Assembly: GCA_963920665.1 (NCBI GenBank) | Contig: OY987268.1 | Location: 15,688,501-15,752,500, forward strand | DNA from: Straminergon stramineum | Lineage: Eukaryota; Streptophyta; Bryopsida; Hypnales; Calliergonaceae | Length of the DNA stretch: 64,000 bases | Reading direction: 5' to 3' | In this document: piece after piece, positions 23,368 through 35,542 of the stretch | Numbering within the stretch: position 1 is the stretch's first letter | Layout of the letters: each line of letters starts with the position of its first letter | Made by a program: the position numbers and the translations under genes | Notes under the pieces: model-generated | Database searches by the model: none | Seen by the model: the letters and a program-made list of their open reading frames with translations, nothing else | Told to the model about the DNA's origin: nothing

Positions 23368-24299
23368 TTAACCCCTAAAGTTCCTTTACTACCTTATCAC
23401 CAAAAAACCTCAAAAACTGCCATTTCTAATACAAGAACCAAATTTTTGAAAAATATCATTTTTGGACACATGTAACCGTAGGATCTTGTAGTAATCTACA
23501 TTGAGAAGATGTGATAAAAAATTCAGAAATTTCCACCATGTAGATTGCAAGATATTAACATTTGAAGTGGCAAAAATCCTTTTTTTGGCCCTGCGAAAAA
23601 CCGGGCAGCTGCACTTCACAAAATCCTATTTGTATGAAAAAATGTCCAAAATGGTGGTGCTTCTTTAGATTCATTCTTGAAGTCAAGTTGTCTATATTCT
23701 TGAAAATTTTCAGATCATTTGGAATTGTGCAACATATAGGAAAAAAATAGTAAGTACAAAGATGTAGAGAATGATTCAAAATGCTAAATTGTTAATAGTT
23801 TATTATTGGAATTGGAAAATGCCAATCCCAATGGTGGAAATGTTATAATAAACAATCTATACCCATGATTTTATTTTTTTCCAAAAATATTAAAAATTGA
23901 GTTAAATAAAGGACTTCAAAGTTTATTTCAAAGTAGAAAATCCATAAGTGCCCGTAAACTAAAACATCTCATAACTTTTGACTCATTGATCAAAATGGAA
24001 TGATTCAAAGCTTTCTATGTATTTATCAATCTAAAAAACCAATTTCAAATTTTTATTTTTGAAAAAAGTGATTTTTTCAGATCTGCCCAGACTGCCCAAG
24101 TTGAGAAACAAACAACATATTAGGCCATAACTTTTGACTCATATTTCCAAATGTCCTGAAATTTAGTGCATATAAAAGATATTCCTTGTCCACACCTTCT
24201 CTTAAAATTTGGGCCAAAAACATGGAAATTTGTAGTCACACATACCTGCCCAAAATTTCTATGTTGCCAAAAAAGGCACCTTGGTCCTTTAGGGGTTAA
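23368..24299 (-). mobile_element. Non-autonomous TTAA-flanked element, piggyBac-like ends (copy B)
   Basis: TTAA at 23368-23371 and TTAA at 24296-24299 bound a 932-bp element whose ends are TTAACCCCTAAAGTTCC and GGTCCTTTAGGGGTTAA, matching over the first 10 or more bases. Read on the minus strand it aligns with 6350-7276 over the whole length, and the two tips retain the same sequence. No coding frame. The intact TTAA at both ends and near-identical tips make this the best-preserved family 1 copy. Confidence 0.75.
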
Positions 24300-27100
24300 C
24301 TAAAGATGGTATTGAGTTTCGATGGGTTTTTCGCGAAGGTAAATAGGGTGGAAGTTCTTCTTTACAAAAAATGGCCTTCTAGAGCCAATGACACAATCCA
24401 TTTGCCAATTGGAGTTAAACTTCAAAAGTTAGAAAGTGGACCAACATAGAAGTTAGGAAGTCAACACTCTAATTATGATTGTAGATCTCATGAAGATTAG
24501 GGTTTAAGGTTCCCATCTTGGGGACAAGATTCCCGGCTTGTGAATGGTGTAGAATTAGGAGGTCAAAGCCCTAGTGTAGGTAAAAGTCTCAAGGAAATCT
24601 AGGGTTTAGGGTTTCCATTCATGGGAATGGAGTTCTCAGCTTGTAACTTTGAAGGGAAGAAAGGTGCCCAAGCACCTGTAAAAAAGGCACTCTTCTCCTT
24701 TCATTTCACCTCCATTCTTTGTATTTGGGTCCAATAGGTCCACTTTGTTGGAACTTTTGGTATTTAGCCAAGAACCTTGGCGGTGTTTGTCTTCTTGTTG
24801 TTTTTTGCTCTCTTTTGCTAGTCTTATTGCAATCTAGAGAGGTCTTGGGGTCCCTTTATACTTTGTCTTCTTATCTTGTTGGTTTTTAAGCCTTGTGTTC
24901 TCTTGTGGTCATTTTCATCTCAAGTTAGCTCAAGTCTTGAGCTTTTAGTCCTACTAACCTTAGAGAAGGTGTGCGCCTTCTCCCGATGGATCTTGTCACG
25001 TTTTGAGAAGTCTTTTTGAAGTGTCCATTGGTTTCTTGTTCTAATCCTAGAGCCAACCCAGCACTGTACCTTGGGGATGCCACTTTGGAGGGCCTCTAGT
25101 TTGCTTTGAGTCTCTTATACTAGCTCTTGCTATACTAATACTTGCCACGAGGTTGTGAGAGTGTCCTAAGTCACCATAGTTTATTAACCTTGCCTTGTCT
25201 TTACACATGTCATTATGGGTCCCACCAGATTGGCGAAACTTTGGACCCCTTATGTCGTTAGAGTCTTAGATTGTGTGTTAAAGTCCTACTAACGACAGAG
25301 CTTTGAACCTGTGAGAGCCTCCTAAGTCTTAGATTTGGTGTTAAACCCAAATCCGTGGCAGGGCTTTGAACTCACCTGATCTTCACCTCCAAAGTTTAGT
25401 TTCCAAAACATTTTAGAACTGAACCAAAGTTTAGGGTACCAAAAATTAGGTCCTAGGTCCTAGTAATCAAGTCTTAGGTGTTCTCCCCAAGTCCATGAGA
25501 GTCAAGTCCTACTTCCCCTTTGAGTTGTTTTCATCCGAAGCTACCCCCAAGCCCTAGGCAACCAAGCTCCCAAAGTCAATTTTCAAAAAAGAGAAGAAGC
25601 GGTTAGCAGTCCCCAACACAAACACACCTTCATCAACAAAAAAAACCCTCAACAATTGGCAACCTCAACACTAGACATTAGGTACCAACAGCCCATGTAC
25701 CGAAGGGGCCCAATGGCGGGTACGTCCAATCATATAGAGGGTCCAATCGCTAAGGGATCTAGTCACAAGGAGGGTTGAGCACCGAGTGGATCTAGTTACA
25801 AGGAAGAGCTTAGTTACTAGAGCCAACTTATGGAGTTCAAGGGTCCAAGCTAGGGGTCAGAGGCCAATTGGTGCCAACACCAAAGGAAAAAAAAGTTTAA
25901 AAAACATAATGGGGTAGAGTAGGAAGAGGGATAGAATAGGAGTGGTTTAAAGACGATAGTAGGGTAAAAATAGAGGAAAACTTGGGTTGAGTAGAAGGAG
26001 TTGAAAGAAAGAGGGAAGGACTCTAGGGGAAAGGGACTCAACCGTAGAACTTAGCAAGAGCTTTGTTTTACAAGCTTACACTCCCCACAAAGCCCCCAAC
26101 TCTCTCCAAGAACCACGGCACCCTAACAAGTGAATGAAGGAGAGAGGGGGAGGATGACTTAGTAGGGGGAGTTAGAACGGGTCTACTAACCTTAGGAAGT
26201 AGGTTAGGTGGGAATTAATTAGGGTTGAGGGGTAGTACAAGGGGTAGTACAAGGGGTAGTGGTCATTAATCCTCGAAGTCTAGGTTAGTGAGTTAATGCA
26301 ATGAGATAGGCATGAATGGCCATTAACCAATTAGATTAGGGCTTTAGAAAGTAGGTGGGCGTCCAACTACCATGCTCCACACGAAACGAGGGTTAGGGTA
26401 GAAGGAAGGAAGGGAAAGAAAAGGAAGGAAAAGATGTGGAGTTAGCCCCGCCAAGTGTATTTACATCCAACACACAAAATTCATCCAAGAAATCATCCGA
26501 CTCCATGAAGATGACATGGTGATGAGGGACGTGTCAAAAGGAAGCCTTGGGCACCTTGTGGAGGAACCCCAAGTTGAGATAGGACACTAACACTCTTCTT
26601 TCCATTGTAGTTCGCTTTATTCCATGAATATAGAGTAGGGCCGAGGCCTAGGGGTGGGTAGCACCTCTATGATAGGAGTTCATGTCAGGTTTAGCACTAG
26701 AATCATAGAGTAGACGTCAAGGGGGTTCTAGGAGTATAAAATAAGCCCCAAACCGACTTATAACAAGGGAGTTATGAGTAGATGAAGTTTGGGATCCAAA
26801 ATGAATGAAGTCGGGTGAAATTCATCCATCCAAGTCCAAACTTGGAATGCACATATTAGTTGATAGGGTAGGACTAGGGTCCAAAAATCAGGGTCGTTTG
26901 AATTAGGGAGAAGGTCCCAAGGGATGGATGAAGCTTAGAGAGCCTCTTTAAGGGCTAAACTTCATCCAACCATAGCTCCTTGTAGGAACATTCAATTTCC
27001 GAGCATCTTAGATTTTTAGAAATTGCATGACCCAATCTTCAAGAAAATAGTAATAAATTTAGAGCACTTTTAGTTCTAATAGGGTGCTACATTAGTTAAG
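24300..27100. other. Moderate-GC decayed DNA with short tandem duplications
   Basis: Composition is clearly less AT-rich than both flanks. There is a roughly 65-bp tandem duplication at about 25257-25380 ('gtcttagatt...gagctttgaac' twice) and a short array of GGGGTAGTACAA near 26223-26260. No reading frame over 65 codons. The character suggests a long-dead retrotransposon or other large element, but I found no primer-binding site, polypurine tract or LTR pair. Confidence 0.35.
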
Positions 27101-27304
27101 GGATCGAAATAGTTAGAATAACTCTACACTTAGGCTAGTTTGGGGGTTCATTGATGAATTATAGGATTTAAGAAGCTTAGAGAAGATCCATTGTTTGGAA
27201 GGCACAATGGACCAATGTTAGGCACCTGTTTGAATAGAATTCACCTCCACAAACACAAGAACCTGGTTGTGCTCGTATATTTTCCAAGGGTGGGTAAATA
27301 TTGG

Positions 27305-27465
27305 CTCATAGCAAAGGGACCAAATTTTAGAGAAGTGGTAGATCTTGAAGTTAGCTTCTCCAAAAGCTTAGGCTTACTAAAAATCAATAACAAATATTTG
27401 ACAAGCATTCTACTAAGAGGGGGTTATTTGCCCTCTTGGTTGTAAATGACTAGATTGCCAACTTA
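27305..27465 (+). repeat. Third copy of the ~180-bp repeat unit
   Basis: Shares 'aaattttagagaagtggtag' followed by 'atcttgaagttagcttctcc' with the unit at 22190, and ends in a 'gattgccaactta' block. Same orientation as the units at 21.6 and 22.2 kb. Confidence 0.5.
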
Positions 27466-28995
27466 GAAAAAGAAATTTTTTATTGATTGAAAGGCTTAGA
27501 GCGAATTGCTAGTGGGCCTTAAGTGTCTATAGATACTATAGTGAATTGAACTCTTGGCTTAGGTGATGTTTGTGATGTATAGGATGTATATATATTGTAA
27601 ATTCACTTATTTGATGCATTGGTTGCGAGAGGAGGTCAGTCGTAATATTGCTTTCCTAGTCTATAGGCAATGCCTCAATTTATTACATTATAGCACTAGT
27701 AGGAAGTCCATTTATTGGAGGGTCTAGGTCGCCACACACCCTATTGGATTCTTCTAGGGGGTGGTGGCCATTGTATTCAAAAACCTTCATATCCATATAA
27801 TGCAAAGAAGGCTCTTTTAAGTACACATTTTTCATCATCCAAAAATTCTCTTCTATATATACATCAAATTGTTTAAAATGAATTATTATTTTTTCATTTT
27901 TTTGAATGTTTTTACTACTTTCTAATACTTAAAACATGTTTTTTTGTGACCTTATATTATGCATAACTTTTGGAATAAATTTTTTTAGCTTTAACAATAC
28001 ATTATTCATAGTTTTCTAGTAATTTTCGATATTTCCTTTTCTTTAAAATACTTTCTTCTAAAAGCTCATAGTATTGTTGACTTCAAGCACCAAATTAAGT
28101 ATATATTTCATGCTTTCAATCTAATGGCTATTTCTTATGGTGATTCTTGTTTCTATAAAGTGTTTGGCAAAGTGTTTGGCATTATTTTGATATCATTCTT
28201 TCGGATTGGTAGTACTGGCATTCAAGAATAGAGGGCTTGGAAGAAAAATTGGTGGCTTGTACTTCTTTTGTTTACATATAGTTGGATTGGATTTTTATAA
28301 TCTAACTTTCCATTTTGTTTTTCAAAATAATAATTCTTTGTATTTACAAAAAGATGTTTTTAAATAAGATTCCATGAATGGTGGTGAATAGAAATGTAAC
28401 CTTGAGCACAATTTCTTGTTTTCTGCCTATTTTACAAAATACATTTTACTTCCTCTTCCATTTAAAACCAATTATTATGGCTAGTGTAGTCATGGCATGA
28501 ACATGTCACTTGAACATGTTTTATTCTAGTAGTTGATCTTTGCATAGCATCCTATTAACCAACCTAAAGCATTCCCCCTTGAAGATGGTAATAATCCCTA
28601 CTAGGATCTTTTGAACCAATTTCATTTGCAAAAAATCATTGGTTGGCTAGAGAATGATCTAAATTGCACAAAGGCAAAGATTGGAGAGTGTCAATGGATG
28701 GGGAAGTTGCAATGTGGGAGGCTCCCACTTTCTCAGGATCAAAAGAGACCGCCATTGTTGGTTAATAAATAATAATGCTATGACCCTTGTAGAAATTCCT
28801 TGGACCCACTCTTTCCACCAATTTGTGCACACTTATTTGGAAACTTGGTTGATTTTTTTTTAGTCTTTTTGTACTTTAATAGATGCCTAGTTACTTTTTT
28901 TGAAAAAAAATAAATCTCCATGCATGATAAAAATTGCACACCCTAACTTCACAAATGACATCAACTTCTATAACCAACGCAATCATTCATTATTC

Positions 28996-29275
28996 AATAG
29001 AACTTCCATAAAGTAATAGCCCTGGGATCAATGGAGAATATTACTTGAGAGAGGTTATTGCTTTAGAGAGAGGTTGCAACATTAATGCAATTTGAAGATT
29101 TTTAGAAGGTTGCAATTTTGTAGTGTTCTTGAATAATTGAATTGAAGTCACATTCACTAGAGCAAAATTTGGATTCCAAGTTCAATGAAAGTTTTTTTAT
29201 TTATTTAATAAACAAATAATATCACTTTAGAAAAGTTATTGGCTTATAAAATTTTGCTTTATAGAAGTTCTAATA
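28996..29275. mobile_element. ~280-bp element with TAGAACTTCYATAAAG inverted ends
   Basis: The left end TAGAACTTCCATAAAGTAAT is mirrored at the right end by CTTTATAGAAGTTCTAAT. A subterminal 'ggttattgcttta' on the left is also partly mirrored inside the right arm. Non-coding, and consistent with a MITE. The target duplication could not be fixed. Confidence 0.5.
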
Positions 29276-29439
29276 TTGTAATTATTTTGACATGATGAAA
29301 GCTTTGAGTGCAACTATATGTAAGCCCACGCTTGTAGCTTTTTAACTTCACTTGTCCTTACAATCATAAGAAAAATTGGGTGGATCATTCATATGTGCTC
29401 ATCCAATAATACTAAATAAAACCTTCACTTTTCTCCGTA

Positions 29440-30015
29440 TTTTTCAAGTTTCTAGAGTTTTTTATGGAAGAAGCTAAAAAGAAGAAAGGCAAGAATTGTT
29501 GACTTCCGATTCTAATTTATAAAAATAAAAGAGGGAACTAGTGAAGTTGGAAGGCCTTGGCATATACTCTTGACAATCTTGCATTTTTTAAGAAGGTCCA
29601 CATCATCTCTTTGTGATGGGTTGGAAAATAAAAGTGAACATGTGCATGCCCCTATCTCTAATAAAATGCTTAGATGGGAGTTACATGAAAACATGTTCTT
29701 ACATGATAGAATGCTCATCCTTCATGACATTTTGCTAATTGAAAATACAATCACGATGGGTAAGTAATCTTGAGCGTGTTTCCATGCAATGCTTGCCCCT
29801 ACATTTTAGCAAAGACAAAGGCACTCATATGTCCTCTTTTATTTCCCAACTCATCACCTCTATAATGGGTCTTCAAAAAAATGTGAGACTATCAAAAGTG
29901 TGTGTCAAGGCCTTTCAACTTTATGGGGTCCCTTCTATATTTTTTTAAACCAAAAGAAGAGGCTAAGAATTCTTGCCTTTCTTCTTTCTAGCCGCACCCT
30001 TGAAAAACTAATGAT
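29440..30015. mobile_element. ~575-bp foldback element, arms of ~280 bp
   Basis: The whole element folds on itself. AAGAAGAAAGGCAAGAATT at about 29480 is mirrored near 29970; 'aagttggaaggccttg' at about 29545 is mirrored near 29910; and 'ggttggaaaataaaagtgaaca' is mirrored in the right arm. The centre lies near 29730. Arms are diverged with many mismatches, so the insertion is old. Open frames at 29512-29718 and 29739-29948 are mirror images of the same arm and are not genes. Confidence 0.65.
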
Positions 30016-31349
30016 ATTTAGAGAATCTTGAGAGATATTAAACCCTAAAGGATGTTGAAAACATTTTCCCATAATATGCATTTTGGGACACAAAAGTGCA
30101 TTTGAAGATGCAAGAAAGTTCCAATTGACTTGAAGTTTTTGTAAACTCTAAAAATATCAATGGGAATATTGCATTAAATTTATAATTCTTTAGGACTTTG
30201 ATGTGCATAGAACAACAAAAAATGGTGAAATTTCACATGTACAGTGAATTTGTCCGAGTGTAGAATAGAGAATGTAGGTACAATCATTTGTGGATTCTAC
30301 TTTGCAAAGATGTGTTAGTTGTAACTTGTAAGACTGGCCATGCATTTGCTTTTGCAATAAATATTGGGTGAAAATGTATTAAATTTGTTTATATGGCATC
30401 AAATCTGAAAATATCATATACTGGGTTCATACAAGGAAACTAAAGTGTATATATAAGCATTTGTTGATCACATAGTAGGAATAGTGACCTCACAACACTT
30501 GGAAGTGACTTTCATTCACCAAGTGTGTCATCCATTTCCTTTGATTTGCACTTCATTCTAAATTGAAGAATGGCATTTATTCTTTGTAGAATATGAGGAC
30601 AATGAATGGATTTAGGATTGGAAGAGGTTAGCAAGTAACAAAATGTACAATGATTACGAGCTATGCTTGTCATCCTTTGGATGTACTACAATCTTCACAT
30701 ATGTATGTGATTATGTCTTGGTATCTAAATGTACCTCTACCTAATCTCACGTGCTTCAATGAAACATACTATATTTGACCTAGAATATGAACACAAGCCT
30801 ATATAATGGGCCATAGAATATAATTTGATTCCTTACTTTTTTCCAAAAATAAAACAATTTGCATTTATCCATGGTGCAACAAATCGTCCTAATATTCAAT
30901 ATAGTCATTTCCCTTGTCATATATGGATTTCTGCACATTTGGGGGACTCCATTGTATCTTCGTTTCTTTTAGGGGGTAAGGTTTTATTTAGTCTTATTGC
31001 ATGAGCACTTAATTGCCCAACTAAATTCTCCCATGATTGTATGAATGAGTGAAGAGAAGAAGCTACAAAAAAAAGACGGTTATAGACACTGCAGCAGTTA
31101 TGAGTGGATTGTCTCTAAACAAAAGCTCACAGCAGAACCTCAATTGTTGAACAAAAATAATTTAGCAGCTTTGCAAACTTCATTGGCACAGACATTTAGA
31201 CATGAGTAATGTTTCCTTCAAATAATAATACTAGTAAATAAGCCCTGTGCCCCCACAATATAATAAAAGAAAAAGTAATTTTCTAATTCTTCTATTCTTA
31301 AAAACTTCAATATTTTTTCTGCCATGAGTTGGAACACCACAAAAATAAC
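30016..31349. other. AT-rich DNA, nothing recognised
   Basis: No credible reading frame and no repeat shared with other parts of the window was seen. Confidence 0.5.
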
Positions 31350-32770
31350 TAAAAGAATCTATAACTTTCACATTGTAGGTTGAAATGTCATGAAATGAAA
31401 CTCATGCACCCCTCCTCACATAGAGCTTTTCGACGGTACAAAGAACATGACCAGGGGATGCATGGTTTCATAGATTTCACTGTAACAACCAAAACAACCA
31501 GCCTAACTTAAGGTATGCATGTATAAGACTAGTGTAGCCCTATGCCATTGGCCCAAAGTAAAAGATAACTTCATTCAATTTTAATTCAAAAATATTTTTA
31601 AAAATCCATAACTTTCGCACCATACGTTCAAACACCACAAAACAAAGTGTGTGCACCCCTCCTTATAGAGAGCTCTCTGAAGGACCAAATGCCACCAAAT
31701 GATGCACATGCATCTTTGGGATACATAATTTAGGATAATTTTGAGATCCAAAAATAACTCAAAAATCCATCATTTTCACACCATATGTCCAAATGTCATG
31801 AAACAAAGTCCATGCACCTCTCCTCACATAGAGATTTCTAAGGATACTATGAAGACATACTGGGGATGCACAATCCAAATGATCCATAATTTAGGATAAT
31901 TTTAGATCCAAAAATAATTTTAAAATCCATAATTTCCACACCATAGGTCCAAATGCCATGAAACAAAGTTTGTGTACCCTTGTCTATAGAGAACTTTCCA
32001 ATGGTACCAAAAATGTGACCGGAGGACGCATACATCTGGAGATCTCACTATAGCAAAAAAAACAAAATAAAACAAACAACCTAATTTAATGTATGTATAC
32101 TTGTGCTACATTCAAAATAAAAGTTAAAATAAAATTTTAAAATTTTAATTCATAAAAACTTCAAAACTCAATAGCTTTTTTGCCATGAAAAAGAAAAATA
32201 CAAAACAATATCCGTGCACTCCTCCTTACAAAGAGCTTTCCAATAAAACAAAGAACACAACCAAAGGACACATTGTCTAGGAGATCTCAACAAAACAAAA
32301 CAAACATCCCAATAGCCTAACTTAACGTATTTACTAGTGTGCCCTCCATTGTTGCCACATCCAAAATAAAAATAAGAGCAATTTTTTCATTTTTTCATTT
32401 TTAAATAACTCCAAAATTCAATATATCTTATGCACCAAGAGTGCAAGGGTTTTGTTGTAGTGTGATACATTGATACATTGAGTTTTTGATACGAATAGAA
32501 AGCTTTGTACATAAAGGAGTGCAAGGGCTTTGTTTCATGGCATTTGGACATGCAATGTAAAAGTTATGATTTTTCCAAAATAATAGATGATTGAATTCAT
32601 TTTTTTGACTCATAAAAACTTTGAAATTCAATAACTTTCACACCATAGTTCCAAACACCATAAAACAAAGTCCATGCACCCCTCTTTGCAAAGAGTTTTC
32701 TAACAACACCAAGAGTGCCATCAAACGCTTTATGGTTTTTTAGATCTCAATATATCAAACAAAACAAAAT
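31350..32770 (+). repeat. Degenerate tandem array of a ~150-bp unit, seven copies, one inverted
   Basis: The unit reads roughly 'cataactttcacaccatagg', then 'ccaaatgccatgaaacaaag', 'tccatgcacccctcc', 'agagctttc', and ends in 'agatctcac'. Copies start near 31360, 31603, 31767, 31930, 32170 and 32630, with 110-250 bp spacing. An inverted copy lies at about 32430-32600 ('ctttgtttcatggcatttgg'). Units are clearly diverged from one another. Not coding. Confidence 0.7.
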
Positions 32771-33724
32771 AAACTAACTAATTTAAGGTATAGATGGATT
32801 ATTTGTAAGCTACTCTTTTCATTGTAATTATAATGAGACAAAATAATTATCATACGTTTTGGAACTTTACCTTTAATTTTGTATTAAGATCATTATTTTC
32901 AACTTCATTTTGTATAAAGGTGAGTTTGTGTAAAGTCATGTACACATGACCTAGTTTTGATTAATTAAAAAGGTACATCAAGATATAAAATATGATGGGA
33001 CTTAGAAGCAACTCCCATTTAAGAAAGTAACAGGATTTTTTCTAGAATTATGGAATGGTGGGCAACTTTTAAGTTTGTAAAAATCTCCTCTTTTTGTATT
33101 TTTTGTGAGAATTTGAAACGATAGTGAATTTTTGGAACTTTTGTGAAAAATTAGTGAAAAGAGTTCATTTCAAATACAAAATAAATTCTTATAAGAAAAA
33201 GCATCCTCTACATGTTTATGTTGTAATCAAGGACATGATACTATAGGCTAAATTTCCATGTCTTTCTATAATAAAAGGATCAATTGGTTGTGGTTGCAAG
33301 ACAAAACTTCAAATGGAAAAAACAACAAAAAACAATGTTAGGATTTTTTCAGAATTGAAAATTTTATTTGAAATTGTAGTTTGTTAGCTTCATTATATTT
33401 TAGGTATTCAAAATCCAATAAGACAATTTTGAAGGCTAAAAATTCATGTCAATACGAAGAAAATTGTTTTCCAATTTTCAATTGTTTATTTTTAGTCATC
33501 ATTTAAAGAGATATTTTCTCTAAAATAAAATTAATTCCAAAATTAGATTCAAGTCTATTGAACACCTTTTGTAAGAATTGAATATATGAATTGTTGAAGC
33601 AATATTGTATGCACCCAAAAGAAAACTTTAAGACTTTAATAAATTTAAAGTAGAACATAGTAGGTGTAATGATCTTTGAACGAGTTCCTTATTTGAACCA
33701 CACTTTTTAAAGCAATTTTTGTCA

Positions 33725-33830
33725 GCTATGCTCAACCATTTGCTAGCTAGGCTTCCAAGTAGGCTCTGTAAATAGTAAAGGATGGTGGTTCGAATTCTTC
33801 CTAGGAAAGTCTACCACCATAGCCTCAAAG
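33725..33830 (+). mobile_element. Possible tRNA-related SINE with a box B motif
   Basis: GGTTCGAATTC at 33787-33797 is a textbook RNA polymerase III box B. About 45 bp upstream, TTGCTAGCTAGG is a loose match to box A. A short hairpin (ATGGTGG/CCACCAT) encloses box B. No poly-A or target duplication was found and no second copy was seen, so this is only a candidate. Confidence 0.25.
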
Positions 33831-34074
33831 AATGTCAATCATAACTAAGTGTGAATGTATTGTTTTCTTTATAAACCCTTCTTTGCAACCAATATTTCAT
33901 TGGTAAGAAACCTTATATCTACCTTGTGATTATTTGTGCCAATTTACAGTCACAAAATATCAATAGAGTACATTTAAAAGTTTGAAATGTAAACTAATGA
34001 TACATAGAGGCACAAATCAAGTGGTTGTTTAATTGCAACACAAATAGTGTCTTCTACCTCTCTACCTTCTAAGC

Positions 34075-34654
34075 TTAACCCTGTAATGTCCAGATTCATT
34101 TCTAAAATTGACAATTTGAAAAAAATCATTATGAAGTGCTATTTAGAAGCATATTTTGGAATTGACATGCAAACAAAAGTTATAGACTATGAGTTTCAAA
34201 TTCCATCTGTTTGGTTGGATTCACCAATGCTATCATCAATATTTTTTTAATAAATTTTGAAAGGAAAATTTCAAAATTCCTTCAAAATTCGAATACAAGC
34301 AAAATATTATCATTTTTTGAGTGAAATTTGTTGGTATGGATTTGAAATGAGTTTTTTTTGACATGGTGATTTTTTGAAATTTTTGTGCTCTTAAAATCTA
34401 TGACCTCATTATGGCAAATCCAATTTTGAACTAAAAAATGCAGTTTGACCACTTGACATACTTGCACATTTGTAATTTTAGAAAAATATGTATCCTAACT
34501 TAGTAACACCAAATCCAATCCTTGAATAGGACAACAATTTGATAAAGTATCTCCACAAATTAGGATGACTTTCATGCAAGCAGTAATGAGAAGATACAAC
34601 AGTTTCACTCTGTTCGTCGTCCACTTTTTGGATGTCGGAGCACTCCAGGGTTAA
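34075..34654 (+). mobile_element. 580-bp TTAA-flanked element, family 2 (copy C)
   Basis: TTAA at 34075-34078 and at 34651-34654. The ends are TTAACCCTGTAATGTCC and GCACTCCAGGGTTAA. Copy D at 61648-62226 is the same element in reverse orientation: 'attgacaatttgaaaaaaat', 'cattatgaagt', 'gattcaccaatgctatca' and 'gatgtcggagcactcc' blocks are all shared. Non-coding. Same terminal logic (TTAA + CCCT) as family 1 with an unrelated interior. Confidence 0.75.
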
Positions 34655-34699
34655 GTTATACCCGGAGTAACTTCTTGGACATTATTTTCTTTTTTTAAC

Positions 34700-35542
34700 A
34701 AATGACATGGAATACAAAAGAAGGTGGCCAGGGGAGAACAAAGCAAAGCAACAGCGGAAATTCTTGGACACTTTTTAACATCTTGCAAACTTGTAACTCC
34801 GTCACTGACAACAGCACTCTTCTATCATGACTACAAGGCACTCACCATTTATAAATTCAAACTATGGCAGTCATTTCCAGGTGGTCAAACCGTCGTCAGG
34901 GTGTACCCCACAAGATTCAGAAGGAGATACTAAATTTTGTTCAACAGACAAATTAATCCAATTCACTTTCAGCTGCGATATACAAAGCAAGTAGCCCCCA
35001 GGAAGCTTTAGCCTTAATGGTGGTCACTGCTCAGCCTGAGTCTTTGAGCTGCGCTAGCTGCAGTTGCTCATCTTTGAGCTGCAGGCGCAACCATCAACTT
35101 ATTTTTCTCTCCATCTCCTACAATGTACTGACCCAGGCCACAACGTACTGTAAGCTTACTCTTCAATCTATCACGTAAAAACCCCACTCTGATTATTCAA
35201 CACAGGGACCAGATCACATTTTCTTATTGCCCTGTGACACACTGGAATATAATCTATACTCGGGATTAATCAATCCCTCCACTAATTCAATCAACTATCG
35301 AACATGATTCCCAAGAGGTAACTAAATTAAAGCTAGCAATGTGCTGCATAATTAGCAGACCCCGTTTACACAATACCAAAACCAAACGGCGCCACTTTCC
35401 CCCTTCTAATTCGCCTGCCACCACAATCACAACCAAGTGCTGGCCAAGCAGCTGCAATTTCGGGTAATTGTAAGTATTCTACTCATAGAATGTAAGTCTT
35501 TAGCGCTGTCAGTCTTGTTAAAGTCCCTTGCGCATCCATCCA
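34700..35542 (-). other. 3' flank of the GPAT gene, low-copy
   Basis: Composition rises to gene-island level. No clear AATAAA on the minus strand close to the stop codon was seen, so the transcript end is not placed. The + frame at 34724-34933 has no motif. Confidence 0.4.

Noticed and set aside
22368..27090. LTR retrotransposon with TGTAAGCTCCC start and GGGTGCTACA end
   Set aside because: The two ends are inverted-like, but no LTR pair, no matching 5-bp target duplication, no primer-binding site and no gag-pol sequence were seen.
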